A stretch of 64,000 nucleotides of DNA, taken from NCBI RefSeq assembly GCF_004571025.1, contig NZ_SPQT01000023.1, positions 62,001 through 126,000 on the forward strand. The letters run 5' to 3'. Of the stretch, positions 44,607 through 54,699 are shown in pieces. The notes beneath the pieces are model-generated. The model was not told the DNA's origin and made no database searches. It saw only the letters and a list, made by a program, of their open reading frames with translations. Position numbers and translations under genes: made by a program. The stretch's first letter is position 1. The number at the start of each line of letters is the position of its first letter. This DNA comes from Bradyrhizobium niftali. Its GTDB lineage: Bacteria; Pseudomonadota; Alphaproteobacteria; Rhizobiales; Xanthobacteraceae.

Positions 44607-45818
44607 TCAGGCGAAATTGCGCACGGCTTCGCCCGCGCCGTTCGGCTCGGGCGAGAGCGGCGGTGCGGGATCGTAGACGGCAAAGTCGTTCTTGCCGTTC
44701 TTCTTGGCGGCATAGAGGGCGTGATCGGCATGCGCGATCAGGCGCTCCGGGAATTGGCCGATGCCGCGATCCCATTGCGCCACGCCGATCGAGATCGCGA
44801 TCGGGATGTCTTTGCCGTTGCAGGCCGCGGCGTCCCGACGGCAGACCTCGAGCACGCGGCGGGCGATTGCGGCCGCCTCGCGCATGGAAGAGGACGGTAG
44901 CACGATGCAGAACTCGTCGCCGCCGGTGCGGGCGAGCATGTCGCCGGGCCGCAGCCGCGTCTGCGCCATCAGGGTGAAGTGCTGGAGGCAGGCATCGCCG
45001 GCGGCATGGCCATGGGTGTCGTTGATGGTCTTGAAGCCGTCGAGATCGATCACCAGCAGCGAGAACGGCTCGCCGCTGCGCTCCGAACGGGCGCATTCCT
45101 CGGACAGGCGCTGCAACAGATGGCGCCGGTTGGCGACACCGGTGAGATCGTCGAGCAGCGCGAGGTCGGCGACCTCGCCACGCAGCCGGTCCATCGCCAT
45201 CAGGAGGAAGCCGAAATTGAGCGTCATCGACAGGAACAGGAGCCCCAGCACCAGGACGGCATGGGTCTGACCGCCGGCGACCGCCGAGAAATCGTGGCCG
45301 AGCAGATTGCCCACCGCACGGGCAAGGAAGATCGCAATGATGGTGATGATGACGATGCCGGCCAGACGGGCGCCCGGATTGACGTGCCCTTCGGGCGGCA
45401 ACAGCAACAGACGCAGCGACAGCACCAGCGGCAGTGCCTGGCCGATCGTGTAGCTGAGCATGCGCAGCTGCATGCTCTCGAAGCCGACCATGAAGAAGAC
45501 GACACCGCCGAGGCTCAAGGCGCCCGTCACGATCATGAGGCGCCATGACACCGGCCGGTCGTAGAAGCGCTGAATGCCCATGGCGGCGAGGCAGCTCGCC
45601 GCGACGACACCGGCAGCGCCGAACAGCAGCGGCAAGGGAGAAGAGACGAACAGTCGGACCAGGGCCGCCATCGCGCCGGCCGCGGCGACGAAGGCCGATG
45701 CCATCCAGAACCGTGCGGCCGCGAATTTCGGATAGGAGCGCGTCACATAGGCCCAGATCAGGCCGAGCGCCAGGAAGTTGACGGCGAAGACCGTCCAGAG
45801 TGTCGGTACGTTCAGCAT
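44607..45818 (-). CDS. Membrane diguanylate cyclase
   Basis: The 403-residue product has five to seven membrane helices (residues about 5-205) and a C-terminal GGDEF domain with the intact active-site motif RTGGDEFCI. An inhibitory RxxD site (RPGD) stands five residues before GGDEF, so product feedback is expected. It makes cyclic di-GMP. ATG 45818 (MLNVPTLWTVFAVNF) is chosen; the upstream frame is unlikely. The membrane module has no recognised ligand-binding domain. The gene lies 35 bp upstream of the amidase gene on the same strand. Confidence 0.92.
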   Translation of the reverse strand: MLNVPTLWTVFAVNFLALGLIWAYVTRSYPKFAAARFWMASAFVAAAGAMAALVRLFVSSPLPLLFGAAGVVAASCLAAMGIQRFYDRPVSWRLMIVTGALSLGGVVFFMVGFESMQLRMLSYTIGQALPLVLSLRLLLLPPEGHVNPGARLAGIVIITIIAIFLARAVGNLLGHDFSAVAGGQTHAVLVLGLLFLSMTLNFGFLLMAMDRLRGEVADLALLDDLTGVANRRHLLQRLSEECARSERSGEPFSLLVIDLDGFKTINDTHGHAAGDACLQHFTLMAQTRLRPGDMLARTGGDEFCIVLPSSSMREAAAIARRVLEVCRRDAAACNGKDIPIAISIGVAQWDRGIGQFPERLIAHADHALYAAKKNGKNDFAVYDPAPPLSPEPNGAGEAVRNFA

Positions 45819-46232
45819 GGCCACTGCAGCGCGCGTAGCGCCCCGCCCCCCATCCCTGGCAGCCGTCCGTCCATGACCCATCCCCGTCTTCTTGCGGGGA
45901 ACAATGCGCGGGTTGCACTTAACGGAGTCTCACTGCGATCCTCCAATGCGCGCCTTTGGTTTTGGATTCATGAACGGCGCGCGGGTTGTCGGATCGTTAG
46001 GCATGTTGCCGTCGACCTCGTGCGGTCGCATCGCGATCCGCGCGGAGCGGATTCGCGGGCAAAAAGCACCCGAAAACGCATCTGAGCTGTGGATAACGTG
46101 ATGACACAGATATGACGGCGCGGGGCAGAGACCTGCGAATCTGCTGAGTTTGTCGTCGAGGATGTTGCGAGGCTGGCCCTCCGCCGAGCATCCCTCGTGT
46201 CGCGTTCCACCATTAACCCTTGAGAGGATACT
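45819..46232. other. Gene-free upstream region
   Basis: About 410 bp between the divergent diguanylate cyclase and Lys/Ala peptide genes. No coding frame looks real. A single perfect DnaA-type 9-mer (TGTGGATAA, 46088-46096) is seen, which on its own is expected by chance. The region must carry the promoters of both genes, but no convincing -35/-10 pair stands out. Confidence 0.6.
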
Positions 46233-46304
46233 ATGGCTAAGAAAGCGAAGAAGGCGAAGAAGGCGACGAAGAAGAAGGCCAAGAAGGCCGCGAAGAAGAA
46301 GTAG
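46233..46304 (+). CDS. 23-residue Lys/Ala-rich peptide
   Basis: ATG at 46233 (GAGAGGA four bases upstream) opens a 24-codon frame ending TAG at 46304. Apart from Met1 and one Thr the product is only Lys and Ala, in KKAKK-type repeats: 14 Lys and 7 Ala, resembling histone H1-like or HC1/HC2 tails. Lysine codons are nearly all AAG, so the DNA is a run of GCGAAGAAG units. The mRNA continues for ~90 bases with a GCCCGGG/CCCGGGC hairpin (46318-46347) and ends at a strong terminator, so it looks like a complete, expressed unit. A nucleic-acid-binding role is inference. Confidence 0.65.
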   Translation: MAKKAKKAKKATKKKAKKAAKKK

Positions 46305-46375
46305 CCAGCATGTTCTTTGCCCGGGTGGAGCCTCGCTCTGCCCGGGCGTCGGGTAAGGTTGAGAGAGTAGAGATG

Positions 46376-46398
46376 GCGGGCCCAAGGCCCGCTTTTTT
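46376..46398 (+). terminator. Intrinsic terminator of the Lys/Ala peptide gene
   Basis: GCGGGCC, loop CAA, GGCCCGC, then TTTTTTA. The stem is seven GC pairs followed by six T. Confidence 0.9.
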
Positions 46399-46431
46399 AT
46401 TGGGTGGCCCCGCTCTCTCGCTCCCTCGCCC

Positions 46432-46560
46432 CGCTCTTCGCGGGGAGAGGGTGGGGGTGAGGGGCGCTTCCGCAAGTGAGGTTGTCGAGAGACCTGTCCC
46501 CCCCTCACCCGCATCCCATCTTCGATGGAATGCGACCTCTCCCCGCAGGCGGGGAGAGGT
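46432..46560. repeat. Palindromic repeat, family E (second full copy)
   Basis: Left hairpin CCCTCGCCCCGC/GCGGGGAGAGGG with inner GTGAGGGG and CCCCTCACCC, right hairpin CCTCTCCCCGC/GCGGGGAGAGG. Same design as 19946-20081. Confidence 0.88.
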
Positions 46561-46574
46561 AAAGAAGAAAGCGC

Positions 46575-47186
46575 CTACCTTTCCGCAAACGCCAGCTTGG
46601 CACCAAGTGCGGCAAATCCCGCGGCAAAGCTGCGGCGCAGCCAGGTCATCACCGCGGGGCGGGAGATGACGCGCTCGCGCACGGATGCGGCGCAGAGGCC
46701 GTAGACAACGAACACCGCAAAGGTCATCGCCATGAAGGCGCCGCTCAATTCCAGCATCCGCGCCAGCACATGGGCCTCGTCCGCCGCGATGAACTGCGGC
46801 AGGAAGGCGAGGAAGAAGATCGACAGTTTTGGATTGAGGATGTTGATCAGGAAGCCGGTGACGATGACCCGGCCGCTCGACCGCTCCCTGATCTCGCCCT
46901 CCACCGCCAGCGCACCTCGCTCGCGCAGCGCCTGCCAAGACATGTAGAGCAGATAGAGAACGCCGCACCATTTCAGCGCGGCGAAGGCGAGCGCGCTGGT
47001 GTGGAGCACGGCGGCAAGTCCCAGCATGGCTGCAATCATGTGCGGCACGATCCCGAGCGTGCAGCCGAACGCGGCTGCGACGCTGGCTCGCGGGCCGCGA
47101 GTGAGCGCTGCGGCCAGCGTGTAGAGCACGCCGGTGCCGGGCGAGGCGACGACGATCAGCGAGGTGAGCAGGAAGGACCAGGTCAT
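46575..47186 (-). CDS. LysE/RhtB family amino-acid exporter
   Basis: The 203-residue membrane protein has about six helices and the family's N-terminal loop ASPGTGVLYTLAAALTRGPR, as well as LINILNPKLSIFFLAFLPQF. Family members export basic amino acids, homoserine or other metabolites across the inner membrane. The start at ATG 47186 is unambiguous. The substrate is not predictable. It lies alone, on the same strand as the CheY-like gene 118 bp upstream. Confidence 0.9.
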   Translation of the reverse strand: MTWSFLLTSLIVVASPGTGVLYTLAAALTRGPRASVAAAFGCTLGIVPHMIAAMLGLAAVLHTSALAFAALKWCGVLYLLYMSWQALRERGALAVEGEIRERSSGRVIVTGFLINILNPKLSIFFLAFLPQFIAADEAHVLARMLELSGAFMAMTFAVFVVYGLCAASVRERVISRPAVMTWLRRSFAAGFAALGAKLAFAER

Positions 47187-47304
47187 GAGCAGACCCTATC
47201 ACCCCGCCTCACGGCAAGAAAGCGGCGCCCCGGGATCAGCCGTCAGGATGACCGGTTGAGAACAGGCCAGCCCTGCAAGCAAAACACTTCTGACACCGTC
47301 ACCG

Positions 47305-47679
47305 TCAGGCCAGCTGCGCGATCTCGGCCTCGCGCAGCACGTCGAGGGGCGCCCAGGGCTTGGCCCAGAATTTGGCACCGTCGGGCAAGGGCTGCTTCAA
47401 GGGGCGGCCGGAGGTGACGACGATGTCGAGCTTGGGATTGCGTCCCTTGGCGACATGGGCGAGCTCGACGCCGTTCATGCGGCCGGCAAGCTGCACGTCG
47501 GTCAGCATCAGGCAAATTGCGCCTGCGCTCTTCTCGAGCACGCGCTCGGCCGCTTCGGCGCTTTCGCACTGGATGACCTGATAGCCGCTCTCTTCCAGCA
47601 GGAGACTGAGCATCTCTCTCTGCATGGGGTCGTCTTCAACGATGAGTGCCGTTGCAGTGAATGGTCTTGATTGTCCCAT
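47305..47679 (-). CDS. Single-domain response regulator (CheY-like)
   Basis: The 124-residue product is a receiver only: acidic pair in LIVEDDPMQ, phospho-acceptor Asp in LMLTDVQLAG, Thr/Ser position in VVTSGRP and the Lys in WAKPWAPL. No output domain or kinase is adjacent, so its partner is unknown. It may act as a phosphate sink or stress-signalling relay. It is divergent from the SDR gene (128 bp between the starts), whose shared region is locally AT-rich. Confidence 0.9.
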   Translation of the reverse strand: MGQSRPFTATALIVEDDPMQREMLSLLLEESGYQVIQCESAEAAERVLEKSAGAICLMLTDVQLAGRMNGVELAHVAKGRNPKLDIVVTSGRPLKQPLPDGAKFWAKPWAPLDVLREAEIAQLA

Positions 47680-47807
47680 CGGCGGCTCCCAATGCTGCCT
47701 GTCTGCGTCCGAGTAACTTACGTTAAGGAGCCAACTCGAATACGGTTCGGTTCCATTCTGAAAAAATGTAAATCATAGTTCCAAAATCGGAGATTGAGGG
47801 GGGATCC

Positions 47808-48656
47808 ATGACTGCGATTCGCTGCGCCGCCGCCATCACGGGGGCTGCGAGCGGCATTGGCCGCGCACTCGCCATCGAACTCGCCCGGCGCGGCTGCGAC
47901 CTTGCGCTCGCCGATCGCGACGAGGTCGGGCTGAAGGCGCTCGCCGCCGAGATCGGCGGAGGAAGCGACAAGGCACGCAAGGTCAGCGTGCATCGCGTCG
48001 ACGTCAGCGAGCCCGGCGACATCGCGCAGTTCGCCAGCGAAGCGACCGCGGCGCATCCGTCACTCGGCATCGTCGTCAACAATGCCGGCGTGGCGCTGCT
48101 GGGCACCTTCGAGGAAATCGACCAGGCGCAGTTGGAGTGGCTGTTCGACATCAATTTCTGGGGCGTGGTGCGCGGCACCCGCGCCTTCCTGCCGCACCTG
48201 AAGACGAGGGACGAGGCGCATATCGTCAACGTCTCGTCGATCTTCGGCATCATCGCGCCGCCGGGACAATCGGCCTACGCCGCGGCCAAGTTCGCCGTGC
48301 GCGGCTTTTCCGAGAGCGTGCGGCACGAGCTCGCCGTGGCGGAAAGTCCCGTTAGACTGTCGGTCGTGCATCCCGGCGGCGTCGCCACCTCGATCGCGCG
48401 CAGCTCGCGCACCGGGGTCGGCGTCACCGACAATGCCCGCCGCTCGCAGATGATCGAGCGGTTCGAGAACGCAGCAAAGACCACGCCGAAGGACGCCGCG
48501 CTGCGCATCATCAAGGGCATCGAGAAGAACGAGCCGCGCATCCTGATCGGCAACGATGCCCGCTTCATGGACCTGTTGCAGCGCTTCCGCCCGGGGACCT
48601 ACTGGGCGCCGTTGCAGCGGAGGCTGGAGAAGATGGCGAAGGGGGCGGCGAAGTAG
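47808..48656 (+). CDS. Short-chain dehydrogenase/reductase
   Basis: The 282-residue classical SDR shows the cofactor motif TGAASGIGRALA, NNAG (VVNNAGVALLG), and the catalytic Ser-Tyr-Lys (VSSIFG, SAYAAAKFAVRGF). LADRDE near residue 40 with an Asp after the second strand favours NAD(H), though this is uncertain. The substrate is unknown. A GGGGGGAT run just before the ATG acts as the ribosome site. A family C repeat follows the stop. Confidence 0.92.
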   Translation: MTAIRCAAAITGAASGIGRALAIELARRGCDLALADRDEVGLKALAAEIGGGSDKARKVSVHRVDVSEPGDIAQFASEATAAHPSLGIVVNNAGVALLGTFEEIDQAQLEWLFDINFWGVVRGTRAFLPHLKTRDEAHIVNVSSIFGIIAPPGQSAYAAAKFAVRGFSESVRHELAVAESPVRLSVVHPGGVATSIARSSRTGVGVTDNARRSQMIERFENAAKTTPKDAALRIIKGIEKNEPRILIGNDARFMDLLQRFRPGTYWAPLQRRLEKMAKGAAK

Positions 48657-48690
48657 TCAGGTGCGCAATAGCGCGGCCTCACCCTCCGCT

Positions 48691-48810
48691 GTCATTCCCC
48701 GCGAAAGCGGGGAATCCAGTACGCCGCGGCCTCTCGGCTCAATCACTGCCATCTCTGGAATACTGGATCGCCCGCCCCAGTGCGCAATTGCGCACAAGGC
48801 GGGCGATGAC
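48691..48810. repeat. Palindromic repeat, family C (copy 2)
   Basis: Starts GTCATTCCCCGCGAAAGCGG and ends GGGCGATGAC, with the shared core CCAGTACGCCGCGG. It lies between convergent SDR and transglycosylase genes. Confidence 0.9.
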
Positions 48811-48856
48811 ACCGTGTGTGTGTGGCGCATGCGCTCCGCCTCTCAACAGCGCACCC

Positions 48857-49663
48857 TCACTGCCCCGCCAGCCGATCGGCAAAATACCCGATGGTCTTGC
48901 GATAGATCACCGCCCTGTTCCACTCCCGCATCGCTTCGAAATTGGCGGTGCCTTCGCCGTAGGGCTGGCCCATCTTGAAGCCACTGGTGTGGAGCAGGTT
49001 CGCGGTCGAGGCGAGCACGTCGGGCACGCTGTGGCGGAGGTCGACGTGGCCGTCGCCGTCGAAATCGACGCCGTACTTGATGTAGGACGACGGCAGGAAC
49101 TGGGTCTGGCCGATCTCGCCGGCGTAGGCGCCGATCAGGTCGCGCAGCGGCAGGTCGCCGCGCTGCACGATCTTGAGGGCGGCGAGCAGCTCGCCCTGGA
49201 ACAAATCGGTACGGCGGCAGTCATGGGCGAGCGTCGCCAGCGTGCGGATCACCGGCAGCTTGCCGATGTCGCCCTTGCCGAAATCGCTCTCCAGCCCCCA
49301 GATCGCAACCAGGATGTAGCGGGGCACGCCGAACTGCTGCTCGATGCGCGAGAGCAGCGCGGCGTGACGCTGCAACAGCGCCTTGCCGCCATTGATGCGG
49401 CCCGGCCCGACGCGGGTCGAAACATACTGCTCGAAGCTCTTGTTGAAGGTGTAGCGCTGGCGCCGGTCGAAGGCGAGCACGGCGCCGTCCTGGGTGATGC
49501 CGCTGAACGCCGCACTGGTCACGTTTCCCGAGACGCCGGCTCCTTGCGCTTCCGCGGCCATGCTGGCGACGAAGCTGTTGAAGTCGCCGCCGCAGCGCGC
49601 GGCCTGCGCCGATCCACCGGCCAGACAGACGATGAAGGCGGTGGCCAGGGCGTGTCTCAACAT
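48857..49663 (-). CDS. Lytic murein transglycosylase (MltB/SltB family)
   Basis: The 268-residue product has a signal peptide (ATAFIVCLAGGSAQA) and a soluble lytic transglycosylase domain: the catalytic Glu in AIWGLESDFGKG, GEIGQTQFLPSSYIKYGVDF, DGDGHVDLRHSVPDVLAST. It cuts murein glycan chains between MurNAc and GlcNAc in the periplasm. A C-terminal peptidoglycan-binding domain, present in some homologues, is missing, so this is a compact form. It is divergent from the OmpA-like gene. Confidence 0.92.
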   Translation of the reverse strand: MLRHALATAFIVCLAGGSAQAARCGGDFNSFVASMAAEAQGAGVSGNVTSAAFSGITQDGAVLAFDRRQRYTFNKSFEQYVSTRVGPGRINGGKALLQRHAALLSRIEQQFGVPRYILVAIWGLESDFGKGDIGKLPVIRTLATLAHDCRRTDLFQGELLAALKIVQRGDLPLRDLIGAYAGEIGQTQFLPSSYIKYGVDFDGDGHVDLRHSVPDVLASTANLLHTSGFKMGQPYGEGTANFEAMREWNRAVIYRKTIGYFADRLAGQ

Positions 49664-49815
49664 GCGGGAAAATCCTCTGAGGAATGAGCGCGAAAGCGGC
49701 GCGCGATCATGCCCGGGAACCGGATTCGCGTCAAAGCGGCAAATCCTCGCCAGAACCGATCGCCCCGTGGGCGCGACAAATGAATTGCGCTCGCCCTCCT
49801 CCCCAACCGATCGAG

Positions 49816-50757
49816 ATGACCATGCCCATTCCGCACCGGATGCTCGCTGCCATCGCCCTGCTTTCCCTCGTTGCCGTCACCGCCGCCTCCGCGCAGACGC
49901 GCGATGTGGCAGGCGGGCGCGACTATCCCGGCATCGGCCGGTTCGCCGGCAGCGTCATCACCGGCTATGTGGTGAAGGATTTTGACGCCGCGCGGATGCA
50001 GGCGGCGCCGTTCAAGGACGGCCAGCCGACTGATGCGCGGCGGCTCGAGGGGCGCATCTTCCGCATCGCCTATCGCACCAATCCGGGTCCCTCGATCCTG
50101 GAAGTGTCGCGCAATTTCGAGACGCAGCTCGCCAAGGCCGGCTTCGAGACCCTGCTTGCCTGCGACACCGAGGCCTGCGGCGCCATTCCCTTCACGGAAA
50201 GCGTCGACGCGCTGCCGATCCCGCAAATGTGGGTCGACGGCTTCAACTACCGCTACTTTGCCGGCCGCAAGAGCGAGGGCGGGCGCGAGACCTATGCCAG
50301 CGTCATCGTCAGTCAGAACAACCAGGAGATCTATGCGCAGGTCACCGTCGCCGAGCTCGGCGCCATCGCGAACAAGATGGTCGATGCCGCCGCGATGGCC
50401 AAGGGTCTTGGCGAGACCGGCCACATCGCGCTCTACGGCATCTATTTCGACACCGACAAGGCCGTGCTGAAACCCGAGAGCCGCCCGACGCTGGAGCAGA
50501 TCGCAAAGCTCTTGACGAGCCAGCCGCAGCTCAGCGTCTTCATCGTCGGCCACACCGACAGCCAGGGCGCCTATGAGTACAATCTCGACCTGTCGAAGCG
50601 CCGCGCCGAAGCAGTCGCCGCCGAGCTCGTGAAGAGTTTTCGCATCGCGCAGGCGCGGCTGCGCACCGCCGGCGTCGGCCTGCTGGCTCCGGTCGGCCCG
50701 AACGCAACGGACGCCGGCCGCGCGCTGAACCGGCGGGTGGAGCTGGTGGCGCCGTGA
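49816..50757 (+). CDS. OmpA-family peptidoglycan-binding protein
   Basis: The 313-residue product has a signal peptide (MLAAIALLSLVAVTAASA), a DUF4892-like N-terminal region with two cysteines (LLACDTEACGAIPF) and a C-terminal OmpA domain (GIYFDTDKAVLKPESRPTLE, FIVGHTDSQGAYEYNLDLSK). The OmpA domain binds diaminopimelate in murein and would anchor the protein in the periplasm or outer membrane. ATG 49816 is used; ATG 49822 is close. It is divergent from the lytic transglycosylase gene, and both act on the cell wall. Confidence 0.88.
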   Translation: MTMPIPHRMLAAIALLSLVAVTAASAQTRDVAGGRDYPGIGRFAGSVITGYVVKDFDAARMQAAPFKDGQPTDARRLEGRIFRIAYRTNPGPSILEVSRNFETQLAKAGFETLLACDTEACGAIPFTESVDALPIPQMWVDGFNYRYFAGRKSEGGRETYASVIVSQNNQEIYAQVTVAELGAIANKMVDAAAMAKGLGETGHIALYGIYFDTDKAVLKPESRPTLEQIAKLLTSQPQLSVFIVGHTDSQGAYEYNLDLSKRRAEAVAAELVKSFRIAQARLRTAGVGLLAPVGPNATDAGRALNRRVELVAP

Positions 50758-50769
50758 CGCCCAACGCTC

Positions 50770-50870
50770 GTCATTCCGGGGGCCCGAAGGGCGAACCCGG
50801 AATCCATCGAGCGACAGAGTTGGCGGGTAAATGGATTCCGGGCTCGCGCTAACGCGCGCCCCGGAATGAC
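50770..50870. repeat. Palindromic repeat, family B (copy 2)
   Basis: GTCATTCCGGGGGCC opens and GCGCGCCCCGGAATGAC closes the element, with inner arms GAACCCGGAATCCAT and ATGGATTCCGGGCTC. It follows the OmpA-like gene. Confidence 0.9.
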
Positions 50871-50951
50871 GGATGAGAGAGTTACCGCTATAGTATCGAT
50901 GCTCGCGCGGCGCCGTCAGTGGTGCGTTGAGTCAGCATAAGGCGAACCGCC

Positions 50952-51299
50952 ATGGCCGAACATCAGCAGCCTCGACCAACCCGCCCCGCCCTCCTCCGCC
51001 TCCCCCTCTTCCGCCTGCTCGCCATCAACCTTGCGATTGGCGCCTGCGCCGCGACGCTTCTCGTCGGCGGCCTGCTCTGGCTCAACCCCGGGCATCTGCG
51101 CGAGCTGATCCTCGCCGACCGCGCAGGCGGCGTTGCGCTTCTCCTGCTGCTCGCCTCGTTCCTCATCACCTTCGGTTCCGCCGCGATGGGCAGCGCGATC
51201 ATGGCGCAGGGGCGCAAGGACGAGGATAGCGGGCGCGGCGGCGGACACCACGCGCGGCTCGCCGTCCAGGAACTGGCGCAGCGCAAACGCTTGCGTTGA
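50952..51299 (+). CDS. Small two-helix membrane protein
   Basis: The 115-residue product has two membrane segments (LLAINLAIGACAATLLVGGL and GVALLLLLASFLITFGSAAM) joined by HLRELILADRA, and a basic C-terminal tail (HHARLAVQELAQRKRLR). No family is recognised. The ATG at 50952 has no strong ribosome site. Nothing in the surroundings suggests a function. Confidence 0.7.
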   Translation: MAEHQQPRPTRPALLRLPLFRLLAINLAIGACAATLLVGGLLWLNPGHLRELILADRAGGVALLLLLASFLITFGSAAMGSAIMAQGRKDEDSGRGGGHHARLAVQELAQRKRLR

Positions 51300-51560
51300 G
51301 GTGCGCACAGAGAAGATGGAACTCGTCCGACGGATCACATTGTCCGCACGCAAACCGGAAGACGTGCAGCCGAACGCGAGTTCCTACAAGCATGCAACTC
51401 TCGCTGCATCGCGAGTGCAGCAAGATGAACAAAGTGCTTCGATGGTCCACGCAATTGTTTCGGCACACATCGGAACTGCGGTCGCAACCGACGCAGATCT
51501 GCTGCGCTCGCCGCGACACCAACGCTACCGCGATTTATCTTGCCACGGCATGGCGCAGGT
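51300..51560. other. Gene-free stretch before the small RNA
   Basis: About 260 bp that I cannot assign. No reading frame here looks coding. The base composition is slightly less GC-rich than the neighbouring genes. It ends at the -10 box of the putative small RNA. Confidence 0.6.
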
Positions 51561-51566
51561 TATAAT
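51561..51566 (+). promoter_or_regulatory. -10 box of the small RNA
   Basis: TATAAT, a perfect -10, with CTTGCC (51539-51544) 16 bases upstream as the likely -35. The putative small RNA starts about seven bases downstream. Confidence 0.55.
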
Positions 51567-51572
51567 ATTCTA

Positions 51573-51650
51573 TCCTAGGTTGTCGCCCCGCCAGCCCCGG
51601 GCGACGCTGAAGACCCAAAATAAGCGGCGGGCTTTTCGGCCCGCCGTTTA
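51573..51650 (+). ncRNA. Putative trans-acting small RNA, suhB/mmgR (alpha-r8)-like
   Basis: About 78 nt between the TATAAT box and a terminator. The 5' part reads CCTAGGTTGTCGCCCCGCC and folds into a hairpin with GTCGCCC pairing to GGGCGAC, then GCTGAAGACC is single stranded, then the terminator hairpin (CGGCGGGC/GCCCGCCG, T-rich tail). This order, the length and the CCTAGG...GCTGAAGACC segments resemble my recollection of the alphaproteobacterial suhB/mmgR family (linked to polyhydroxybutyrate granule control in Sinorhizobium). The family call is from memory. Confidence 0.5.
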
Positions 51651-51652
51651 TT
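51619..51652 (+). terminator. Intrinsic terminator of the small RNA
   Basis: AATAAG, then CGGCGGGC (51625-51632), loop TTTTCG, GCCCGCCG (51639-51646), TTTATT. The AT flanks extend the stem, so it could also act in the reverse direction. Confidence 0.88.
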
Positions 51653-51817
51653 GAGGGAGGGGTCGCTGCAGATCGCTGGCGAGCGCGTCCCGCCTCCACC
51701 CCGACAAGCAAATTTCACCGATTGGTGCAGCCGTAAGCTCCCGGCGCCAGATTGATGCGGATGTCGACAACCGCCAAAGCCATTTGACTGCTGCGCCCTT
51801 ATCGACGACAAGCGGCC

Positions 51818-52054
51818 ATGGCCAAGAAACCCGGAACCAATCCCAAAGGCGAATTCGCCTTTTTCAACGTCGTCTATGAGGACGGCTCCCAACGCTCCAA
51901 CCGGCGCGTCCCTGCGGAATTGCTCGGAGGCCTCGAGGGCGACGAGCCCGCCCGCGGCTTCATCATGGAGCAGGACCGCGAGATCGCCGAAAAATCCGGC
52001 CGCCCGCCGCTGGCGATCAAGAACCTCGACCGGGTGGGGGTGAAGAAGAAATAG
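51818..52054 (+). CDS. Small conserved-looking hypothetical protein
   Basis: The 78-residue product begins MAKKPGTNPKGEFAFFNVVY and ends NLDRVGVKKK, with both ends basic and the middle acidic (LEGDEPARGFIMEQDREIAE). No known domain is recognised. It is flanked by the small RNA terminator and its own terminator, so it is a monocistronic unit. Similar short proteins occur in Bradyrhizobium annotations as hypotheticals, from memory. Confidence 0.7.
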   Translation: MAKKPGTNPKGEFAFFNVVYEDGSQRSNRRVPAELLGGLEGDEPARGFIMEQDREIAEKSGRPPLAIKNLDRVGVKKK

Positions 52055-52088
52055 GACTTCGAGCGCGACACGCGACGCTTCAGCACAA

Positions 52089-52126
52089 ACGAAAAACGGC
52101 GGGCTTTTGGCCCGCCGTTTTCGTTG
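52089..52126. terminator. Bidirectional terminator between the small protein gene and rpoD
   Basis: ACGAAAAACGGCGGGC and GCCCGCCGTTTTCGT form a 15-16 bp stem around TTTTG. Both flanks are A/T rich, so it can end transcripts from either side: the small gene on the top strand and rpoD on the bottom strand. Confidence 0.9.
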
Positions 52127-52131
52127 GATGG

Positions 52132-52154
52132 ATGCCCGGGTCAGGCCCGGGCAT
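52132..52154. repeat. Short palindrome
   Basis: ATGCCCGGG and CCCGGGCAT flank TCAGG in the 3' flank of rpoD. It looks like an end fragment of the longer GTCATGCCCGG-type repeats. Confidence 0.7.
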
Positions 52155-52165
52155 GACGATCCGAT

Positions 52166-54325
<2,160 letters not shown>

Positions 54326-54699
54326 CCATTGCTCCTAAACGCGTTTCACACAGACGTTCGCCGCGCCTGCCTGAAATCACTTGAACCTGTTGCTCGACGC
54401 TCTCGCTTCGTCAGCTCTCGACACGGAAAGGGCGGCGCGCACTTCTCTCGCCACCCCCAACTTTCTCTCGCCGGAATTGCCTAACGCTTCGTGAGCCTCT
54501 TTGTCACAGCGGATGCAGGTGTAGTGCCAACAGTGTTCGCGCGGATTCATTCCTGACGCGTCTGTTCTGCCTGCGGCCGCCTCTGGGCCAAAGTGCTACA
54601 AGACCGTTAAGCCTCGATTAACCCTGTTTTTGCCGCCAAACCATGGATTTGGCGAGTCTTTTAGCGGTTCCGGCCCCGGCCGTCCGCATGATTCTTTCA
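54326..54699. other. dnaG-rpoD intergenic region
   Basis: No gene in about 370 bp. The stretch near rpoD is GC-rich and the part near dnaG contains AT-rich words such as GTTAAGCC and GATTAACC. It must hold the dnaG 3' end and rpoD promoters; no clear consensus promoter or terminator was identified. Confidence 0.6.

Noticed and set aside
46088..46096. A perfect DnaA-box-like 9-mer (TGTGGATAA)
   Set aside because: A single match is expected by chance in 64 kb; no cluster, AT-rich unwinding region or dnaA/dnaN/parA gene is nearby.
48857..50757. A prophage lysis module (transglycosylase with nearby amidase)
   Set aside because: No holin, phage structural gene or integrase is present; the enzymes look like resident cell-wall genes.
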